A stretch of 23,559 bases of DNA from an uncultured Campylobacter sp. (GCA_900539505.1 UQCL01000034.1:1-23559); one strand, 5' to 3'. Shown: positions 6,110 to 15,560, counted from the stretch's first letter. Notes: generated from the sequence alone by a model not told the origin. Made by a program: numbers and translations.

Positions 6110-8818
6110 TTAGTCTATCGTAGCCTGCTCCTCTTTTTGCTTGTAGCTTTCGATAAAATCGCCCACGCGCATATCGTCGTAGCCCTCGATGCCTACGCCG
6201 CACTCGAAGCCCTTGGCGACTTCCTTGGCGTCGTCTTTGAAGCGCTTGAGCGAGCTGACGTTGCCCTCGAAAACGATGACGCCCTCTCTGATTACGCGGA
6301 TCTTCGCGCCGCGAGCGATGAGCCCGTCGGTAACCATGCAGCCCGCGATCTGCCCGATCTTAGGCACGTTGATGACCTGGCGGATCTCGGCTTGACCCAA
6401 GGCCTCCTCGCTGATGATCGGGCTCATAAGACCGCCCAAAAGCGCCTTGATATCGTCGATGAGATTGTAGATGACGTTGTAGGTCTTAATCTGCGCGCCG
6501 CGCTCCTTAGCAAGCTCTTTGATCTCGCCCGTAGGACGGACGTTGAAGCCCAAGATTACGCAGTTTTCGCTAGCGCTTGCTAAGGCGATGTCGTTTTGCG
6601 TGATACCGCCGATGCCGCTGTGGATGATATCGACCTTGACTTCGTCGTTGCGGAGCTTCTCAAGGCTTGCTTTGATAGCCTCCAGCGAGCCCGCAACGTC
6701 GGCTTTGACAATCACTGGCAGACTTTTTAGCGAGCCTTCGGCGATCTTGGCGCTTAGCTCGTCAATAGTAACCTTGGTCGATTTGCTAAGCTCTTTTTGG
6801 CGCTGATGCTCGTAAATTTTACTCGCGTACTCGCGCGCTTCCTTATCGCTTGAAACGCCAATTAGCGTCTCGCCCGCACCCGGAACCTCGCTAAGGCCTA
6901 TGATGACGCCGCATTCGCCCGGTAAAATTTGCTTTAGCGCCCTACCCTTATCGTCGCTAAGCGCGCGCACCTTGCCGTATGCGATACCCGCTACGACGGT
7001 ATCTCCGACGTGCAGGGTGCCGTTTTGCACGATGACGGTGGCAACGGCGCCGCGCCCTTTTTGAAGGGAGCTTTCGATGATGGTCGCCTTAGCCTGCTTG
7101 CCAGGATCGGCCTTAAGCTCCAAAAGATCGGCTTGCAAAAGTACGATCTCTAATAAATTTTCAATTCCCTCGCCCGTTTTTGCGGAGATCGGCACGAACT
7201 CGTAGCTGCCGCCCCACTCGGTAGGCATGATGTCAAGCTCTGCAAGCCCGGTTTTTACGAGATCGGGATTGGCATTAGGCTTGTCCATCTTATTTATCGC
7301 GATGATGATCGGCACGTTTGCCGCCTTGGCGTGCGCTATGGCCTCCTTAGTCTGAGGCTTGACGCCGTCGTCTGCGGCCACTACGATGATTACGATATCG
7401 GTAACCTCGGCTCCACGCGCGCGCATCGAAGTAAAGGCCTCGTGACCCGGAGTGTCTATAAAGGTAATCTTTCTGCCGTTTTTCTCGACCATATACGCGC
7501 CTACGTGCTGCGTGATGCCGCCCGCTTCGCCGCTTGCTACGCGAGAGTTTCGGATGTAATCAAGCAGGCTCGTTTTGCCGTGATCGACGTGTCCCATAAT
7601 GGTGATGACGGGCGCTCTAGCGATTAAATTTTCTTCGCCTTCGCTGTCCTCGTAAGCCTTGATGTAATCAAACTCCTGCGCCTCATCGATGATATTTACT
7701 TCGATACCGAATTCGCTTGCTAAAATTTCTATCGCATCCTCGTCCAAAAAGTCGTTTTTCGTCGTCATCATCCCAAGCGCAAATAACTTGCCGATGATCT
7801 CGCTAGGCTGCTTTTTGATCTTATCGGCGAACTCATAGACGCGGATCTCTTTTGGGATATTTACAGAGCTTACGATTTCGCTACCCTGCTCGCGAGGAGC
7901 TTTTTTATGCTTTTTGCGACCGCCGCGACTTATACCGCCTTCACTGCTAAAAATTTGATTCTGCGAGGCGCGATAAATATTGGGTTGGTTTTTACTTTTG
8001 GTGCGGTTTTCGGTCTGAATTGGTTTGACGGTGAAATCGGGCATTACCACGACATCCTCGTCCTCAATGACGATATCCGCCATCTCGTGATCAGGAATGA
8101 TGTCGATTTTAAGGGCATCCTCTTTTTTAGCGGCGGGAGCTTTTTTCTTTTCGATCTTTTTCTTTTTCAAATTTAGTTCAGCGTTTGAAAAGATCGCCTC
8201 TAGGCTCGCACTTATCTTTTCGCGCCTAGGCTCGGTCCTATCTTGTGCCGCCGGGGCTTGAACTTCCTTTTTCTTTTTTACGATGACTAGGCCACGACGC
8301 TTTTGCAGGCTCTCGCTAGCGATGCTATCGCCGCTGTTTATCTGCACCGGCGCAGGCTTTGAAGCGGTGTTTTGCTTCTCCTCTTTCTCCTGCGGGGCGG
8401 AGGAAATTTCTTCTTTTTGATTTTGAGATTTTTCGGTTTTTGCCTCAGGCTCTTGCGTACGCGCTTTTTCTTTGCTAGGCTCTTTGGCGCTCTGCGCGGA
8501 CTCTTTGGATTCGGAAGCTTTTAAGCTTTCCGCCTTTTTAGGGCTCTCTTTTTTAGCGGTTTTTTTAGTTTCGCTCTGTTTTTTAGCGGGCTTATTCTCG
8601 TCTTCTTGCGCTTTTTCGGAGCTTTTTTTCGCAGGCTTTGACTTTTTCCCCGGCAAAATTCCCGTCTGAATATAATCATAAATAGCAGCAGCTTCTTCCT
8701 CGCTTACTTTATTCGACGCGGTTTTTACCCTCTTAAAGCCCATCTCCTGCGCTTTTTCGATTATCTCTTTGCTTGCGTATCCAAGCTCGTCCGCGATATC
8801 TTTAATCAGAACACCCAT
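6110..8818 (-). CDS. infB: Translation initiation factor IF-2
   Basis: 902 residues, full length. An IF2-N domain (about 1-55, IKDIADELGYASKEIIEKAQE) is followed by a long charged lysine/glutamate linker (about 57-300) and a second N-domain. The GTPase comes next: G1 GHVDHGKT (409-416), G3 DTPGH (455-459), G4 NKMD (509-512), G5 SAKTGEG. The usual beta-barrel and IF2 C-terminal domains complete it. IF-2 delivers initiator fMet-tRNA to the 30S subunit and promotes subunit joining using GTP. The start overlaps ylxR by 17 bases, and SD AGAGGG precedes the ATG. The stop is followed by the 1.0 kb gap before rbfA. Confidence 0.98.
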   Translation of the reverse strand: MGVLIKDIADELGYASKEIIEKAQEMGFKRVKTASNKVSEEEAAAIYDYIQTGILPGKKSKPAKKSSEKAQEDENKPAKKQSETKKTAKKESPKKAESLKASESKESAQSAKEPSKEKARTQEPEAKTEKSQNQKEEISSAPQEKEEKQNTASKPAPVQINSGDSIASESLQKRRGLVIVKKKKEVQAPAAQDRTEPRREKISASLEAIFSNAELNLKKKKIEKKKAPAAKKEDALKIDIIPDHEMADIVIEDEDVVVMPDFTVKPIQTENRTKSKNQPNIYRASQNQIFSSEGGISRGGRKKHKKAPREQGSEIVSSVNIPKEIRVYEFADKIKKQPSEIIGKLFALGMMTTKNDFLDEDAIEILASEFGIEVNIIDEAQEFDYIKAYEDSEGEENLIARAPVITIMGHVDHGKTSLLDYIRNSRVASGEAGGITQHVGAYMVEKNGRKITFIDTPGHEAFTSMRARGAEVTDIVIIVVAADDGVKPQTKEAIAHAKAANVPIIIAINKMDKPNANPDLVKTGLAELDIMPTEWGGSYEFVPISAKTGEGIENLLEIVLLQADLLELKADPGKQAKATIIESSLQKGRGAVATVIVQNGTLHVGDTVVAGIAYGKVRALSDDKGRALKQILPGECGVIIGLSEVPGAGETLIGVSSDKEAREYASKIYEHQRQKELSKSTKVTIDELSAKIAEGSLKSLPVIVKADVAGSLEAIKASLEKLRNDEVKVDIIHSGIGGITQNDIALASASENCVILGFNVRPTGEIKELAKERGAQIKTYNVIYNLIDDIKALLGGLMSPIISEEALGQAEIRQVINVPKIGQIAGCMVTDGLIARGAKIRVIREGVIVFEGNVSSLKRFKDDAKEVAKGFECGVGIEGYDDMRVGDFIESYKQKEEQATID

Positions 8819-9029
8819 TTAAAACCCTCTCCTTGATATGTCCCAAATCTGCGCTAGACGCAAATTTAGATAGATATTTTGAAATTTTCTCTTTTTGATT
8901 TATGCAACCGTCGCAAATATAAAATTGTCTGTTTGAGCTTATATTTTTAAAATTTTGCAAAAAGGCGTGGAGTTCGCGCTTGGCGAAGCGCCCCTTACAA
9001 ATAACGCACATCCTAATCGGTTCGCTCAT
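8802..9029 (-). CDS. YlxR-family (DUF448) RNA-binding protein
   Basis: 75 residues. RMCVICKGRFAKREL (6-20) is close to the YlxR signature R.CvvCr....K..L, and a second cysteine pair C39-x2-C42 (ICDGC) could complete a metal site with C8 and C11. YlxR proteins are small, probably nucleic-acid-binding proteins found next to infB or nusA; in some bacteria a YlxR protein has been linked to RNase P. It overlaps infB by 17 bases and starts 21 bases after thrB, so it belongs to the same operon. No strong Shine-Dalgarno is visible, which suggests coupling to thrB translation. Confidence 0.85.
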   Translation of the reverse strand: MSEPIRMCVICKGRFAKRELHAFLQNFKNISSNRQFYICDGCINQKEKISKYLSKFASSADLGHIKERVLNGCSD

Positions 9030-9050
9030 GCGATTATATCTTTATTTTTC

Positions 9051-9932
9051 TTAGTCAATATTAAAGCCGCCGTTGTCGATATCTAAAATTTCGACGCGGA
9101 AGTTTTGAAAATTTTCGCTAAGGCAGGCTTTAAGCTTCGCGGCGTCGGATCTGTAGGCTAAATTTAAAAAGCTTGAGCCGCTGCCCGAGAGCGAGCTCAT
9201 AAGCGCGCCGTTATCATAGGCGATCTCGCGCACCCCAAAAAGCTGCGGAAGCACGCCCATACGCATCTGTTCGTGCATCTTATCGATACAGGCATAGCGC
9301 AAGCTGTCGTAGTCGCGTCGCATAAAGCAAGCGGTCAGAAACGCCGCGTGCGAGAGGTTGCTAACGCAATCTTTGATCGAAAAGCTCTTAGGCAGCTTGC
9401 CGCGAGATTCGTTCGTAGGCATCGGCGTATCGGGAATGACAACGACGGCTTGCAGATCTTGCGAAATTTCGCATTTTTGCGTGCGAACCGTCTTGCCGTC
9501 CACGACGCTGCTGACAAAGCCGCCGAGCGTCGCGGGCGCGATATTATCAGGGTGATTTTCATATTCCAGCGCCGTGTTTAAAATCTTAGCGCGATCGATC
9601 TCAAAACCGCAAATTTTATAAGCGCTTGCGATAGCGCCTACGATCACGGCCGAGCTACTGCCCAGCCCGCGCGAAAACGGGATGTTGTTGTGAAAGGCGA
9701 ATTTAAAATTTAACTCTTGCCCGCCGCCTAGTTTTCTGTAAATTTCATTGAAAATATTCAAAAAAGCATTGCCCTTCTTAAGCCATGCTCTGTCGCTGCC
9801 CTCGCCGCTAAGCGATACGCAAAAAAACTTCTGCTCGGTAATCTCTACTTCGTTAAATAGCCCTAGGCTAAGGCCGAGCGCGTCGAAACCGGGGCCTAAA
9901 TTTGCGCTCGTCGCAGGAATTCTTATAATCAA
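9051..9932 (-). CDS. thrB: Homoserine kinase
   Basis: 293 residues, a GHMP kinase. It has the N-terminal PATSANLGPGFD motif (6-17), the ATP-binding loop PFSRGLGSSSA (85-95), and the C-terminal SGSGSSF motif of the family. It phosphorylates L-homoserine to O-phosphohomoserine, the last but one step to threonine. The start codon is TTG (9930-9932). It is supported by SD AGGAG at a good distance, which overlaps the tsaB stop, and by the family N-terminus beginning right there. It is spaced 8 bases from tsaB. The tsaB-thrB-ylxR-infB order matches C. jejuni as I remember it. Confidence 0.96.
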   Translation of the reverse strand: MIIRIPATSANLGPGFDALGLSLGLFNEVEITEQKFFCVSLSGEGSDRAWLKKGNAFLNIFNEIYRKLGGGQELNFKFAFHNNIPFSRGLGSSSAVIVGAIASAYKICGFEIDRAKILNTALEYENHPDNIAPATLGGFVSSVVDGKTVRTQKCEISQDLQAVVVIPDTPMPTNESRGKLPKSFSIKDCVSNLSHAAFLTACFMRRDYDSLRYACIDKMHEQMRMGVLPQLFGVREIAYDNGALMSSLSGSGSSFLNLAYRSDAAKLKACLSENFQNFRVEILDIDNGGFNID

Positions 9933-9940
9933 GCTCTCTC

Positions 9941-10378
9941 CTAAACCGCTTCTATGATGTAATTTGGAAGTATATCATCGCTTTTATTTAAAACCGATAA
10001 ATCCTGCGGCAAAGATAGCGCGACGGGGGCGCATTTTTTCATCCTGATTTCGCTGCGATCGTAAACGTAGCTGAAGTTTTTATTCGCTCTGATCGGCCCG
10101 AAGCCGCTTAGCTCAAAGCCGCTGATGGCGTACAGCGGCACATCAAGGGCGATGCTAAGCGTGCGCAATATCACGTAGCTTACCTTCATGCCCATGAAGC
10201 TGCCGGGAGTATTTGCGTAGATGAGATCTTTGATTTTGTAATCTTTTAAAATTTCGCTAAATTTAGCGATCAGGAAGTTATCGGCTTTTTCGTCTTTGGC
10301 GCTTGCAAATTCCGCTATCTTAGCGCCGTTTTCATAAACGCCGAGTAAGCATGGAGCGCTAAGAGCGGCAATTAGAAT
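9941..10378 (-). CDS. tsaB: TsaB-like t6A synthesis protein, probable ATT start
   Basis: About 145 residues if read from ATT at 10376-10378. The frame gives ILIAALSAPCLLGVYENGA at the N-terminus and IYANTPGSFMGMKVSYVILR around residues 53-72, matching the TsaB signature (GPGSFTGLR..) and its ASKHA-like fold. TsaB acts with TsaD and TsaE to form t6A37 in tRNAs reading ANN codons. It is short, as in other Campylobacter. The oddity is the start. There is no ATG, GTG or TTG in frame before codon 62, which would cut off the signature. AAAGAGG (10384-10390) lies 5 bases before an in-frame ATT, the best candidate. The frame is also continuous with lpxC across its TAA. It sits between lpxC and thrB in one operon. 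Confidence 0.8.
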   Translation of the reverse strand: MLIAALSAPCLLGVYENGAKIAEFASAKDEKADNFLIAKFSEILKDYKIKDLIYANTPGSFMGMKVSYVILRTLSIALDVPLYAISGFELSGFGPIRANKNFSYVYDRSEIRMKKCAPVALSLPQDLSVLNKSDDILPNYIIEAV

Positions 10379-10402
10379 TTCAACCTCTTTGATTTTGCAG
10401 CC

Positions 10403-11287
10403 TTAAGCAAAGACTTTTTGATATTCGCGCACAACCTCGGCGGTAAGATCTACTAGCTCGAAATTTTTCGCATCGGCAAGGACTGCCAAAGTGAGTTTAT
10501 GATTTAGATCGTGGCTTCCCGCAAACGCCGTGTAATCGCCCAAAATAGGAGCACCTACGAGCGCAAGATCGCCGATCGCGTCTAAAATTTTATGTCGGAC
10601 GAACTCGTTTTCAAAACGCAAACCCTCGGGGTTTAAAATTTTATTTTCATCGATTACGACGGCATTTTCCAAGCTGCCGCCTAGAGCTAGACCCATGGAA
10701 CGTAGCGCCTGTACGTCTTTCAAAAATCCAAACGTGCGCGCTCGCGAAATTTCTTTAAGATAGGCTTTTTTGCTAAATTCAAAAACATGGTGCTGAGTGC
10801 CGATGAGCGGATGGCTAAATTTAATTGTATAATCAAATTTAGGGCTCTTGCTAGGACTTAGTCGTACGAGCTTATCTCCCTCGCGAACTTCTACGGCACG
10901 CTTGATGATGAGAGCTTTTTTATTAGCGTCAAGCTCTCTTACTCCCGCTTCATCCAAAAGCATACAAAAGCTCGCCGAACTTCCGTCCATCACAGGAATT
11001 TCATTAGCATCGACGATGATACGGATATTATCAATACCATAGGCATTAATGGCGCTCATTAGATGCTCTATTGTTGATATATAGCCCTTCTCATTTCCTA
11101 CGACAGTCGCCATCTGCGTATTTATGACGTTTTTCGGCTCGGCTTTAAAACTTATACCAAGATCGCTTCTGTAAAATACGATTCCACTGCCCGCTTCTAA
11201 AGGCTCTAACGTAAGTCTGATAGGCTCACCTTTATGCAGCCCGATGCCGACGTTATGGACTTTCTTAGCTATCGTTGTCTGTCTCAT
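10403..11287 (-). CDS. lpxC: UDP-3-O-acyl-N-acetylglucosamine deacetylase
   Basis: 294 residues from the ATG at 11285-11287. I prefer this start because SD GAGGAT lies just upstream and the family N-terminus (RQTTIAKKV....GIGLHKGEP) begins here; an ATG 10 codons upstream is less likely. LpxC is the zinc deacetylase that commits UDP-acyl-GlcNAc to lipid A synthesis. Zinc ligands are H75 (in EHLMSA), H232 and D236 (RHKILDAIGD). E74 is the likely catalytic base and H259 the second catalytic residue. It lies 50 bases after the M23 peptidase gene, in the same direction. Its stop TAA is directly followed in the same frame by tsaB codons. Confidence 0.97.
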   Translation of the reverse strand: MRQTTIAKKVHNVGIGLHKGEPIRLTLEPLEAGSGIVFYRSDLGISFKAEPKNVINTQMATVVGNEKGYISTIEHLMSAINAYGIDNIRIIVDANEIPVMDGSSASFCMLLDEAGVRELDANKKALIIKRAVEVREGDKLVRLSPSKSPKFDYTIKFSHPLIGTQHHVFEFSKKAYLKEISRARTFGFLKDVQALRSMGLALGGSLENAVVIDENKILNPEGLRFENEFVRHKILDAIGDLALVGAPILGDYTAFAGSHDLNHKLTLAVLADAKNFELVDLTAEVVREYQKVFA

Positions 11288-11337
11288 TTCTATCCTCGTT
11301 TTCATTAACCCGCGCATTATATCGAAAATTTTAAAAT

Positions 11338-12717
11338 TTACTTACCTTTTTCTATTACTTTTTTGGACGATTCTAAGACGTCGGTAATGTTATCTTTCAT
11401 CCACTTAGGATCCATCCACTCCTCGGGTCTTACGTCCACACCCTGAACTACGATGCCAAAATGCAGATGATCCCCGAAAGCAAAGCCGCTTGAGCCCGTC
11501 TGTGCTAGAATGTCGCCCGGCTTTACATCGCTGCCCACACTTAACTGCGTCGCCGAGCAGTGTCCGTAGATGCCGTATAATCCGAAGCCGTAGTAAATTC
11601 CTAAATTTAATCCGAAAATTCCGTTTTCCTGCGCGAAAACTACCTTGCCGTAGTTGCTCTCTTTGATATCAGCGTTTGCGACGCTTGCTAGATCGAGCCC
11701 CATATGCCATGACTCGCTTACTTGTTCGTCGTTCATAAAAAATATCCTATGATCGGCAAAGCTTGCTACCGCTGCGCCTTTGGCAAGCGGATAAAAAGGC
11801 TTTAGCTCAAATCCATTTATTTTATCCTCGTGCACCGCGCTAGTGGCAGCGTGCAGGTCATCTCCGTTTTTCTTACGCAGAGTTTCGTTTACGAATTTAA
11901 ATTTCTCCAAATCGCTCATCGAGTTAAAATTCTGCGCGTACTGGCTGGCTAGGTCGCTTACCTTGCCGTTAATAAAACCCGGATTTAGCTTGATAGTAGA
12001 GACTTTATATTTTTTGTCCTGATAAAAATATTTGATTTGCGAAATGCTTTCGTTGCCTGCACGATCAGTGGCGACCGCTTCTGCGCGAAATTCCTCTAAA
12101 TTTGCAGGCCACGCTACGAGAGATGCATAATAACCCTCTTTTACAAAAGGAATCGCTTTAAAAATTTTGCCATAGTTGGTTTTGATATAGACTTCGTTTA
12201 GGCGCTCGTCTTTTGCCGAAAATACAACCACGGCGCTACCGCCTTTAGTGATTTTATAGGATTGATTGATGATATTTATGAGAGGCTTTTTGTCATCTAT
12301 TATTATATTTGCCGTTTTTACGCTCTTATTTCCTTGCGCAAAATTCCACGAGCTAATGTCGTTTGCAAAAACCTCAAGCTTGTAGTTTTTATCTTTATTA
12401 AGCATCAAATTTTTAGGAAATTGCACGGCAAGCTCTAGCGTCGTTTGCGGAACGTTCAGCTCCTCATTTAGTAGCGGTATCGTGCTGGCTCCGTCATTTA
12501 AGTTAACGCGAACGAGCTTAATGCCGGTATCATCTGAAATTTTAATCTTTAAAGGCGAGGTTAAATTCCAATAAATTTCATTTTCCAGCGCAATTTGCGG
12601 AGGATTTTTTTCAAATTTAGGCGAGGTAAAAATTCTAAAGATTCCATAAACCAAAGCGCATATTATAATAAGAAATATTAAAATTTTAAGCTTCGTTCCA
12701 TTGCCATTTCTACGCAT
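11338..12717 (-). CDS. Membrane-anchored M23 family peptidoglycan endopeptidase
   Basis: 459 residues. A single N-terminal membrane helix follows a basic start (about 10-30), so the rest should face the periplasm. The middle region (about 35-300) is beta-rich and has no recognised motif. The C-terminal M23/LytM domain (about 300-440) carries the zinc motifs HMGLD (H338, D342) and HLH (417-419), so the catalytic site is complete. Such enzymes cut peptide crosslinks in peptidoglycan; in Campylobacter and Helicobacter, M23 peptidases shape the helical cell. The gene immediately precedes lpxC, as Cj0131 does in C. jejuni from memory. Upstream is a 0.55 kb gene-free stretch. The exact bond cut is unknown. 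Confidence 0.92.
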   Translation of the reverse strand: MRRNGNGTKLKILIFLIIICALVYGIFRIFTSPKFEKNPPQIALENEIYWNLTSPLKIKISDDTGIKLVRVNLNDGASTIPLLNEELNVPQTTLELAVQFPKNLMLNKDKNYKLEVFANDISSWNFAQGNKSVKTANIIIDDKKPLINIINQSYKITKGGSAVVVFSAKDERLNEVYIKTNYGKIFKAIPFVKEGYYASLVAWPANLEEFRAEAVATDRAGNESISQIKYFYQDKKYKVSTIKLNPGFINGKVSDLASQYAQNFNSMSDLEKFKFVNETLRKKNGDDLHAATSAVHEDKINGFELKPFYPLAKGAAVASFADHRIFFMNDEQVSESWHMGLDLASVANADIKESNYGKVVFAQENGIFGLNLGIYYGFGLYGIYGHCSATQLSVGSDVKPGDILAQTGSSGFAFGDHLHFGIVVQGVDVRPEEWMDPKWMKDNITDVLESSKKVIEKGK

Positions 12718-13272
12718 AAAAGAGCCTTTGATATGATTTTAGAGCGCGATTTTACAAGCTTAACTTAAATTATCGGTAAAGCGAGGCAAAATTTAACGCA
12801 AATGTTTAGCGATTTACGAGGCGATTTAAAATTTTAAATTCTAGCGATTTTAGAATCTCAAAATTTATGAGCTTTAAAATTCAGTGGCGCGCTAAATCCT
12901 ATGCAGTGAAATTCCGCGCACAACAAAGCGGCGTTTATCGTCTATATCGTAATTTTTAAAATTTCAATATTAGAATTTCTTTAAATTATGCTAATGGTTT
13001 GTATTGATTTTTTAGAATTCTTATACTTAAAATTTTACCATACGAATGGAATTTCAAACTATCTTGATAAATAAAATTCTAAAAAATTCAAAGCAAGCTA
13101 CGCGTTTAAATTTCATCCTAAGCCGAGCGGAATTCCAATTGAAATTTAGCTCAAACCGCCTACAATAGCTGCAAATAAGCGCTACACAAAAAGCTAAAAT
13201 TGCGAGCATTATTAAATTTAAGGCGTGCGGTAGAAATTCTACGCACGCCACAGCGTTCGCAAGTCGTCGCGT
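12718..13272. other. 0.55 kb intergenic region between bamA and the M23 peptidase gene
   Basis: AT-rich, with repeated AAATTT and TTTAAAATTTT words. It holds the bamA terminator-like hairpin (13222-13249) and presumably the promoter of the peptidase-lpxC operon. A minus-strand open frame at 13054-13251 crosses that hairpin and is not credible. Nothing else recognisable was seen. Confidence 0.6.
13222..13249 (-). terminator. Rho-independent terminator of bamA
   Basis: GGCGTGCG (13222-13229) pairs with CGCACGCC (13242-13249). TAG/CTA extends the stem past one bulged G, leaving a 5-base loop. On the minus strand it starts 23 bases past the bamA stop and is followed by the T-rich TTAAATTTAATAAT. 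The plus-strand side lacks a T-run. Strong stem, modest U-tract. Confidence 0.7.
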
Positions 13273-15528
13273 TTAATTAAATCTAGCGCCGATACTAAAT
13301 TCGAAGCTATTTGTGTCGTCGTGCGGTTTTTTATTAAGCGGCTTGACGAAGTATAACTGCAAAGGCCCCATCGGCGTCATCCACTCGATACCGGCGCCCG
13401 TGCTGTAGCGCTCCTCCTCATTCCAGTCATGATCGCCGATCATTCCGTAGTCAAAAAACGTTACGAAGCGCATTTTAAGCCTATCAACTACCGGAAAGCT
13501 TAGCTCAAAGGAGTTATTGAAACTCTGCATACCGCCCGTCTCAATATAGCGGCAATTATTTGCATTTAAGCAGATCTCTTTTTTCGGGATACTGCGACCT
13601 TCGTAGCCTCTAATGCTTTTCATTCCGCCTAGGAATAGCTTTTCGTTGATCGGAATCTTTTTATTACCTTCCCACATATAGCCCGTTGCAGCTTTGTATC
13701 TAAAGATAATGTCGTGATCGATATAATCTCGCAAGCCAAAATAGTAGTTAAACGATCCTCGCGCCTTGGTGTAGTCCATATCGCCGCCAAGACCCGCGTA
13801 TTCTAAGCTAGCACTTGCGATCATACCGCTTCTTGGCAAGTAATAATCATCTGTGCTGTTGTATGTAATAGACGGGATAATCGAGCTTTTTAAATTCTTG
13901 CCATCTAGATAGCCTGCTTTGGCGTAATATTCGTTTAAGCCCTTAATCTCGCTTTTTTCGAGATAATATGTAAGGCTTACATCGGTATTACGCCCGATCT
14001 TGCGACCGCCCGTGATTGAAAATCCGTAAGATTTCTCATCGTAGTCGTCCCAGTCGTAATCGTTGGCAAAGATCGATCCGCCTAAGCTATACTCAGAATC
14101 AAATACTCTAGGATTGGTTAAGCTCAAGCGTCCGCTTAGCTGATCGTCACTTTTTTCGACCGAGAATGCGCCGTGAAGACCGGTGCCGAATACATTACGA
14201 TCGCTGATACCGCCGCTAAGTAAAATTCCATCCTCGCTGCCATATCCGATACCACCCGTGATAGAGCCTGTAGGAGCTTCTTTAACTGCGACTTCAAGAT
14301 CGATCTGATCGTTAGAAACGCGGTTTTCTTTAATCTCCACCTCATCGAAATACCCCGTGCGTTTTAAAGAATTTAACGAATCGTTGTAATCGGTTTTGCT
14401 ATATAAATTTCCCTCGGTCAGATACATCTCGCGGCGGATAACCTTATCCTCGGTCTTATCGTTGCCCGAAATCGTTACGTTTCTAATATAGACTTTATCC
14501 TCCGGGATGACTTGATACGTGATAGCGACCGTGCGAGCTTCTTTGTCCTGCTTAGTCTTAGGCACGATGCGCACATAGGCGTATCCCTGATCCGCGACTA
14601 AAGTCTCTAGCGTATTCATATCGCGGCGCAAACGCTCGGAATTCATTGTATCGCCCTTTTGAAGCTTAAAATCGTCCAAAACTTTTTCTTTATCAAGCTT
14701 GATTATATCTGCAGGATACTCGATATCTACGGAGCTTACGGTATATTGCTCGCCCTCGCTGATATAGTAGGTAAGATCGGCAGTGTAATTATCCATATCG
14801 GCATTAAGTAGTGGCGCCGAAACCTGCGCGTCTAAGTAGCCTTTTTTATAATATTCTTCTTGAATTCTATTTGCGTCGTTAGGAAGCTCGGCGGTTTTTA
14901 CCTTGCCATCGTTAAAGCCCCACATCCAGCCCAGCGTCTCGCGTTCTTTATTGGCAACGGATGGCTCTATATCGTCATAGTCGAGCTTGTCTGCGCCTAC
15001 TAAATTTACCTTATCGATGATGATATTTTCGCCGCGATTTACCTCGATCGTTAGCAAGATGACCGATTTATCGTCGTTGATCGGCTTTGGATAAAATTCC
15101 ACCACGGTGTCGAAAAAGCCCTTGACTTCGTAGTATTGCTTGATACGGGTCTCCGCTTTTTTAGCAGCCACCTCATCGTAAACCTGACCCGGACGCAAGC
15201 CGATGAGCTCATTGATCTTGTCGCGGTCGTTGGTAACTACGTTTTTGATCTCGACCTTGGCGATAGTCGGTTTTTCGGTTACGTTGATAGTGACCGCGCC
15301 GCCTTGTTCGCTGATATAAACGTCGCTGAAATAGCCCTGCTCAAATAGTTTTGAAATCGCAGCATTGGTGTTTTCGCCGTTAAGCTCATCGCCTACCTTA
15401 AGTCCTGAAATTTGCTGTGCGACCTGTGGAGAGAGATGCCTTAGCCCTTCAAATTTAATGGATTTTATCTGCGCGGCGCATGCCACGGAAATCCCGCCTA
15501 CTAAGAGTAAAAAAACGCTTTTTTTCAT
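13273..15528 (-). CDS. bamA: Outer membrane protein assembly factor BamA
   Basis: 751 residues. A signal peptide (about 1-19, cut after ACAA-like residues) precedes POTRA domains over about 20-345, starting with IKSIKFEGLRHLS. A C-terminal beta-barrel (about 370-751) includes the conserved loop motif SIRGY with R640, the VRGF-type element of Omp85 proteins. BamA folds and inserts outer-membrane beta-barrels. It is divergent from tyrA with about 80 bases between starts, and a hairpin terminator follows. The C-terminus ends in GARFN: the aromatic residue normally last is followed by an extra Asn. The ATG has a weak SD (AGGT). The neighbouring tyrA on the opposite strand is the arrangement I remember from C. 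jejuni. Confidence 0.97.
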   Translation of the reverse strand: MKKSVFLLLVGGISVACAAQIKSIKFEGLRHLSPQVAQQISGLKVGDELNGENTNAAISKLFEQGYFSDVYISEQGGAVTINVTEKPTIAKVEIKNVVTNDRDKINELIGLRPGQVYDEVAAKKAETRIKQYYEVKGFFDTVVEFYPKPINDDKSVILLTIEVNRGENIIIDKVNLVGADKLDYDDIEPSVANKERETLGWMWGFNDGKVKTAELPNDANRIQEEYYKKGYLDAQVSAPLLNADMDNYTADLTYYISEGEQYTVSSVDIEYPADIIKLDKEKVLDDFKLQKGDTMNSERLRRDMNTLETLVADQGYAYVRIVPKTKQDKEARTVAITYQVIPEDKVYIRNVTISGNDKTEDKVIRREMYLTEGNLYSKTDYNDSLNSLKRTGYFDEVEIKENRVSNDQIDLEVAVKEAPTGSITGGIGYGSEDGILLSGGISDRNVFGTGLHGAFSVEKSDDQLSGRLSLTNPRVFDSEYSLGGSIFANDYDWDDYDEKSYGFSITGGRKIGRNTDVSLTYYLEKSEIKGLNEYYAKAGYLDGKNLKSSIIPSITYNSTDDYYLPRSGMIASASLEYAGLGGDMDYTKARGSFNYYFGLRDYIDHDIIFRYKAATGYMWEGNKKIPINEKLFLGGMKSIRGYEGRSIPKKEICLNANNCRYIETGGMQSFNNSFELSFPVVDRLKMRFVTFFDYGMIGDHDWNEEERYSTGAGIEWMTPMGPLQLYFVKPLNKKPHDDTNSFEFSIGARFN

Positions 15529-15560
15529 AAAATTTTACCTAAAAACGAAAATAATTTGCG

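Noticed and set aside
5963..6583. 206-codon open frame on the plus strand
   Set aside because: Most of it runs antisense to the highly conserved 3' part of infB, and its composition mirrors that gene.
9941..10195. 84-residue tsaB beginning at the ATG at 10195
   Set aside because: The frame upstream encodes clear TsaB sequence including ANTPGSF just before this ATG, so starting here would remove the N-terminal half of the domain.
10403..11317. Longer lpxC starting at 11317
   Set aside because: The ATG at 11287 has a well-placed GAGGAT and matches the family N-terminus; the ten extra residues have no support.
13054..13251. 65-codon hydrophobic open frame downstream of bamA
   Set aside because: It crosses the bamA terminator hairpin, has no ribosome binding site and matches nothing known.
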